Below are positions 60,542-64,000 of a DNA stretch of 64,000 bases, piece by piece. Both the position numbers and the translations under genes were made by a program. Each line of letters opens with the position of its first letter. The first letter of the stretch is position 1. Under the pieces are notes generated by a model. That model saw only the letters and a list, made by a program, of their open reading frames with translations, searched no databases and had not been told where the DNA came from. The DNA lies in contig JAANYP010001807.1 in NCBI GenBank assembly GCA_020465985.1, positions 154,585-218,584 of the forward strand. The letters run 5' to 3'. The DNA is from Centrapalus pauciflorus. Taxonomy: Eukaryota; Streptophyta; Magnoliopsida; Asterales; Asteraceae.

Positions 60542-63418
60542 ATGTCAAATCTTCAGAAATTCTTAGAAATGGACCACGAGGTAGGGAAGGCAAACGCACC
60601 GCCTAAGCTGATGAAGGTCGAGGATTATTATTGGTGGAAAGACCGATTTACTGACTTCGTACGTTTCAACGATATGCGCATGTGGGTGTGCATCGACGAA
60701 GGGTATATTCCACCGGTGTCAGAAGTTGAAGGCCATCAAAAGGTCTTGTCATACCAAATGATGAAGGAGGATGACAAGAAATTATTTGAAGCCGAAAACA
60801 AAGCTTTCTCTCTAATCCAAATGGCGTTACCGCAGGATATTCTACACACATTTAGGACTCAGAGGACATCGAAAGAACTTTGGGAGTCGCTAGAGAAGCG
60901 GTGTGAGGGAAATCCTAGAGTTAGGAGAAAGCGTACAGAGTTGTTAAAACAACAGTTCGCAATCTTCAAGGCGTTAAAGGATGAACAACTGGATGACATC
61001 ATCACCCGGTTCTATCATCTATTGACCGAACTTGAGAGCCACGGGATTGAGTTTACCGATACTGACAAGAACAACAAGCTTCTTGATGCCCTACCAGCCA
61101 AATGGGCTATGTACGTGGCAATGATCAAGCGGAATGAAGACAAATACTACACTCAATCTCTGGATGATATAGTGGGAACGTTGAGGCCATATCACTTCGA
61201 GCTCCTGAAGACTGAGACTGATTACGAACAAGTCCAGAATCCAGCAATGTATTTTGGAAAGACAACAAAATCTTCAGCGGCAGCCGAACCGAAGACTGCT
61301 ACAGCGTTTTTCACTGGAGAGACATCGTCACCAGCAGAGTCCGAAGACTCATTGAATCGCGCGTTCTTAGGATTAGGAAGATCGGAAGAACCGCAGCCCC
61401 AAGTACATCAGGCATCACCATCTCAGAGTTATTCGAAAATGCCCATGAGCGCAAAGTCTGCGGAAGAGCATTTGAATCTACTTGCTTCTTTTGTGGCCGC
61501 ATACGGAAATTGTGTGCAAGGGAAGATTAACGATCCTGCTCTATGGGACGAGGATTACGATCAGGTCGACCCTGATGACTTAGAGGAAATGGATCTTAAA
61601 TGGCAACTGGCCATGGTGACCCAGAGGGTTAAGCGATTCATTAAGCGAACTGGGAGGAATCTGCAGATGAATAACAAGGGGATAGGATTTGATAAGTCCA
61701 AAGTCAAATGCTACAACTGTCAGGGATTGGGACACTTCGTCAGGGAGTGTCAGAGACCGAAGGTAGAGACATTCCAAGGACAGAGTCAGCATCAGGGACA
61801 GTACCAAAATCAGTCCCAACAACGATACCTTCCGAGTTCCTCATCTGGACAAGCCAATCTAGCTGGTTTACTATCCAACGTCACTTCAGACCGACAGCTA
61901 GATGGTACGTATGATTGGAGCTCACATCCTGAGTCGAATGCTAGAGCCTTCATGGCTGAAGTCACAGAAACTGGATGTGATGGGGACGAGCAGACCACAC
62001 GGGACAGCAGTCCGACGTCGGTAGAAAAGGCGAATGATCAGACAGTGCTGGAGTTTGTTGCTCAGATGGCCAACGTGGAATCTGATAACTCAAAGGTTAG
62101 TCTGTTTTATTCTCTATTTCGTGAATTATGTGCTTTATGTGTTAGTTCTAACGATAGGTTAAATCTAGTCTTAGACTCACATAAGACCATAACTGCTCAG
62201 AATGAAAACTTAAAAATTGAAAATGCTAGCCTAAATGATATCAAGCAAGATCTAAAAGAAAAGCTTAAGGCTGATGCTCAAGACGTAGTAGTTCTAAAAG
62301 ACAAACTCAGTGAGCAGTGTGTTAGGATAGAACTAATGTATGAGCACGTAGAGGCCTTGACAAAAAGTCTTAAGGACAAGGATATAGAGCTAGCAGAGAC
62401 GAAGGTTAAGGTAGCCGAGGCAAATAGCAAGTTGGAGAAGTTTAGGAATTCGAGCCTAAATCTAGGGAAAGTCTTAGATGCCCAAAGACAGTCTAAGAAG
62501 CCCGTAGGTCTAGGTTTTCATGAAATACCTCCACCTTTCAATGCAAACTATGTGCCTCAGCCTCAGGAGAACACTGACAAATCAGTAGACTTAGAGGACC
62601 TACCTACACAGACACTTGAGCCTATAGTAGAAAATGCACCTAAGGTGGCTGACTCAACCGTCAAGGTCAAGAAAGTGAAATTTGTGTCTTCCTCTAGTGA
62701 AACACCTGCAGGAAAACAGAAAATTTCTTGGGCTGATCAGGTCGATGAGCCAGACACCATAGACGTACCAAAGGAAGTAGACACTAGTGAGACACCTAGA
62801 TCTAAGGGAACACACAAAAAGTCCATATATAAGATGTCCTGCTTCAGATGTCACGAGAAGGGGCATGTTGCTTCTCACTGTCCACTTAGGAAAACCGATG
62901 TTACCCCTAAGACAGTGAACCCAACACCTGTTAAGCCCTCAACCAGTGTGGCCAGCAACAGTAGTTCTCAACCTACCGAGAAAACTGTGCAGGCCGCACC
63001 CAAACAAGTTGTGAAAAACACACCGGTTAAAGTTGGACCAAAGGAAGTGATTAGGACAAATTCACCGAATCGTGTCAATAATCAATCTGGGTCAGCACCA
63101 CAACAAGTCTATAGGAGCACCACACCTAGCAGGTCACATACTCCAGTTAGGTCACATACTCCAATTAGACAGTATGCACCGGTAAGAGCTCAGGGATCAC
63201 AGTCAGAAATGGCATATAATAGAAATTATTCGAGAGCTCCACAACAAATGCCTACTCCAAGGCAAAGAGTGAACTTAAATCACTCGGCACCACAACAGAA
63301 TTCAGTTAAAAGGCCCAAGTCACCTGAAAGGCGAGATGGGTACTTGAAAGAGTTCACGTATGTGGACGAGAATGGTATTACCAAGTCAGTCATGGCTTGG
63401 GTTCCCTGTGATAACTAA
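60542..63418 (+). CDS. gag: Copia-5 gag, extended, intact
   Basis: 958 codons from ATG 60542 to TAA 63416-63418. N-terminal gag core (residues 1-230; YYWWKDRF, LWESLEKRCEGNPRVRRK). CCHC knuckle at residues 390-403 (CYNCQGLGHFVREC). Coiled coil at about residues 550-645 (LKIENASLNDIKQDLKEKL). Second CCHC at 767-780 (CFRCHEKGHVASHC). Then a basic Ser/Thr/Pro/Gln-rich tail with SRSHTPVRSHTPIR repeats. It forms the particle and packages RNA; the second knuckle and arginine/serine tail suggest extra RNA contacts. Pol follows in the same frame after the UAA. The start is supported by the preceding leader ending and by the conserved N-terminus. Confidence 0.9.
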   Translation: MSNLQKFLEMDHEVGKANAPPKLMKVEDYYWWKDRFTDFVRFNDMRMWVCIDEGYIPPVSEVEGHQKVLSYQMMKEDDKKLFEAENKAFSLIQMALPQDILHTFRTQRTSKELWESLEKRCEGNPRVRRKRTELLKQQFAIFKALKDEQLDDIITRFYHLLTELESHGIEFTDTDKNNKLLDALPAKWAMYVAMIKRNEDKYYTQSLDDIVGTLRPYHFELLKTETDYEQVQNPAMYFGKTTKSSAAAEPKTATAFFTGETSSPAESEDSLNRAFLGLGRSEEPQPQVHQASPSQSYSKMPMSAKSAEEHLNLLASFVAAYGNCVQGKINDPALWDEDYDQVDPDDLEEMDLKWQLAMVTQRVKRFIKRTGRNLQMNNKGIGFDKSKVKCYNCQGLGHFVRECQRPKVETFQGQSQHQGQYQNQSQQRYLPSSSSGQANLAGLLSNVTSDRQLDGTYDWSSHPESNARAFMAEVTETGCDGDEQTTRDSSPTSVEKANDQTVLEFVAQMANVESDNSKVSLFYSLFRELCALCVSSNDRLNLVLDSHKTITAQNENLKIENASLNDIKQDLKEKLKADAQDVVVLKDKLSEQCVRIELMYEHVEALTKSLKDKDIELAETKVKVAEANSKLEKFRNSSLNLGKVLDAQRQSKKPVGLGFHEIPPPFNANYVPQPQENTDKSVDLEDLPTQTLEPIVENAPKVADSTVKVKKVKFVSSSSETPAGKQKISWADQVDEPDTIDVPKEVDTSETPRSKGTHKKSIYKMSCFRCHEKGHVASHCPLRKTDVTPKTVNPTPVKPSTSVASNSSSQPTEKTVQAAPKQVVKNTPVKVGPKEVIRTNSPNRVNNQSGSAPQQVYRSTTPSRSHTPVRSHTPIRQYAPVRAQGSQSEMAYNRNYSRAPQQMPTPRQRVNLNHSAPQQNSVKRPKSPERRDGYLKEFTYVDENGITKSVMAWVPCDN

Positions 63419-64000
63419 CCTCTTTTCTTTCATGTGCAGGAGATAACTACAGATCCAAACAACAAGTGGTTCGTCGACAGTGGTTGCTCCAGGCACATGA
63501 CGGGGGAACGAAGTCTACTCACAGACTTCAAGGGAGGTAATAGGGGATTCGTATCATTCGCTGGTAACAAGGGTGGAAATATCACGGGTACCGGAGTGGT
63601 CACTAATGGGACAATCAAGTTGGACCAAGTTTATCACGTTGATAAACTGGTTCACAATCTCATTAGTGTATCTCAAATCTGTGATAAGAAGAACTCGGTG
63701 TTATTTACTGACACTGAGGCGTTAGTGCTAAAGCCGGGATTCAAAATTCCTAAAGAATGGGTATTGATGCGGGCGCCAAGGAAAAACGACTTGTACATGT
63801 TGGATATGAACAAGCCGGAGACTTCGATGGAGCCAATCTGTCTATTATCCAAAGCTTCAGAGACGGAATCATTACTGTGGCACAGACGCATGGCTCACCT
63901 GCACCTAAGAAAGATGAATTACATAACGAAGAATGGACTGGTGCAGGGTGTGCCCATGAAAAGTTTTCAGTTCGAGGACAAGTGTCTACCGTGCATGAAG
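63419..64000 (+). CDS. pol: Copia-5 pol, protease to integrase zinc region (partial at window edge)
   Basis: Open in the gag frame from the base after the gag UAA to the window end. Protease motif FVDSGCSRHMTGE is intact (about 63470). GAG-pre-integrase region with LLSKASETESLLWHRR, then the zinc-binding H-H-C-C (WHRRMAHLHL and CLPCMK) ends the window. Pol processes the polyprotein and integrates the cDNA. The protein can only be made by reading through or bypassing the UAA; a splice-acceptor-like TTTCTTTCATGTGCAG follows the stop by 21 bases. Confidence 0.88.

Larger units (their letters stand above)
59339..64000 (+). mobile_element. Copia-5: 5' part of an apparently intact copia element
   Basis: LTR end, primer site, full-length gag and the start of pol are present with no lesion up to the window edge. 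It is a different family from Copia-1/3/4 and from Copia-2. The 3' LTR is beyond the window, so the LTR start and target duplication cannot be confirmed. Confidence 0.8.

Noticed and set aside
63358..63439. 82-bp intron at the Copia-5 gag-pol junction (GTATGT donor at 63358)
   Set aside because: The donor looks good, but joining 63357 to 63440 changes frame and hits a stop within two codons, so this intron would not make Gag-Pol. The acceptor may still be used with another donor.

Overview
This window is a block of nested LTR retrotransposons from a plant nuclear genome. I see no intact host gene, rRNA or tRNA. All complete elements have plant-type features: 5-bp target duplications, TG...CA long terminal repeats, initiator-Met-type primer sites (TGGTATCAGAGCC), and copia or chromovirus-type gypsy polyproteins. 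The combination of extended gag, post-pol ORFs and long chromovirus LTRs reminds me of Asteraceae repeats (lettuce/daisy group); that placement is recollection, not something the sequence proves.

Layout. (1) 1-5392: 3' end of Copia-1, with a very long intact post-pol ORF and a 3' LTR. (2) 5393-5557: unidentified junction. (3) 5558-35519: Gypsy-1, minus strand. Its 3' LTR is split into three pieces (5558-6911, 17725-17943, 27986-28408) by two younger insertions: Copia-2 (6912-17724, duplication ACTTT) and Gypsy-2 (17944-27985, minus strand, duplication GATAT). Its decayed interior is 28409-33102 and its uninterrupted 5' LTR is 33103-35519, which preserves both empty target sites. (4) 35520-57685: the 3' half of Copia-3, into which Copia-4 of the same family (36595-49976, duplication AATTT) inserted. 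Copia-3 also contains a 0.94-kb Harbinger/Tourist-like DNA element (55174-56117) carrying a rearranged HSP70 gene fragment. (5) 57686-59338: non-coding remnant with an ATT microsatellite. (6) about 59339-64000: 5' end of Copia-5, apparently intact, running off the window.

How the parts work. Each copia family here encodes an unusually long gag (about 900 codons, two zinc knuckles separated by coiled coil), then protease, integrase, RT and RNase H. The Copia-1/3/4 family and Copia-2 add a large post-pol ORF in the place where some plant retroelements carry an 'env-like' gene. That ORF has no visible signal peptide or membrane segment. In Copia-3 and Copia-4 it is preceded by a clear plant-type TATA box and pyrimidine-rich leader. 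Gypsy-2 carries an acidic/coiled-coil ORF ahead of gag.

Best candidates for something undescribed: an array of 22 CGAG cores spaced exactly 21 or 22 nt in the Gypsy-2 LTR; the HSP70 capture; the post-pol ORF with its own promoter and internal polypurine-tract mimics; an 85-bp GT-AG intron-like insert in the Gypsy-1 RT; and a stop codon plus 3'-splice-site-like motif at the gag-pol junction of three copia families.
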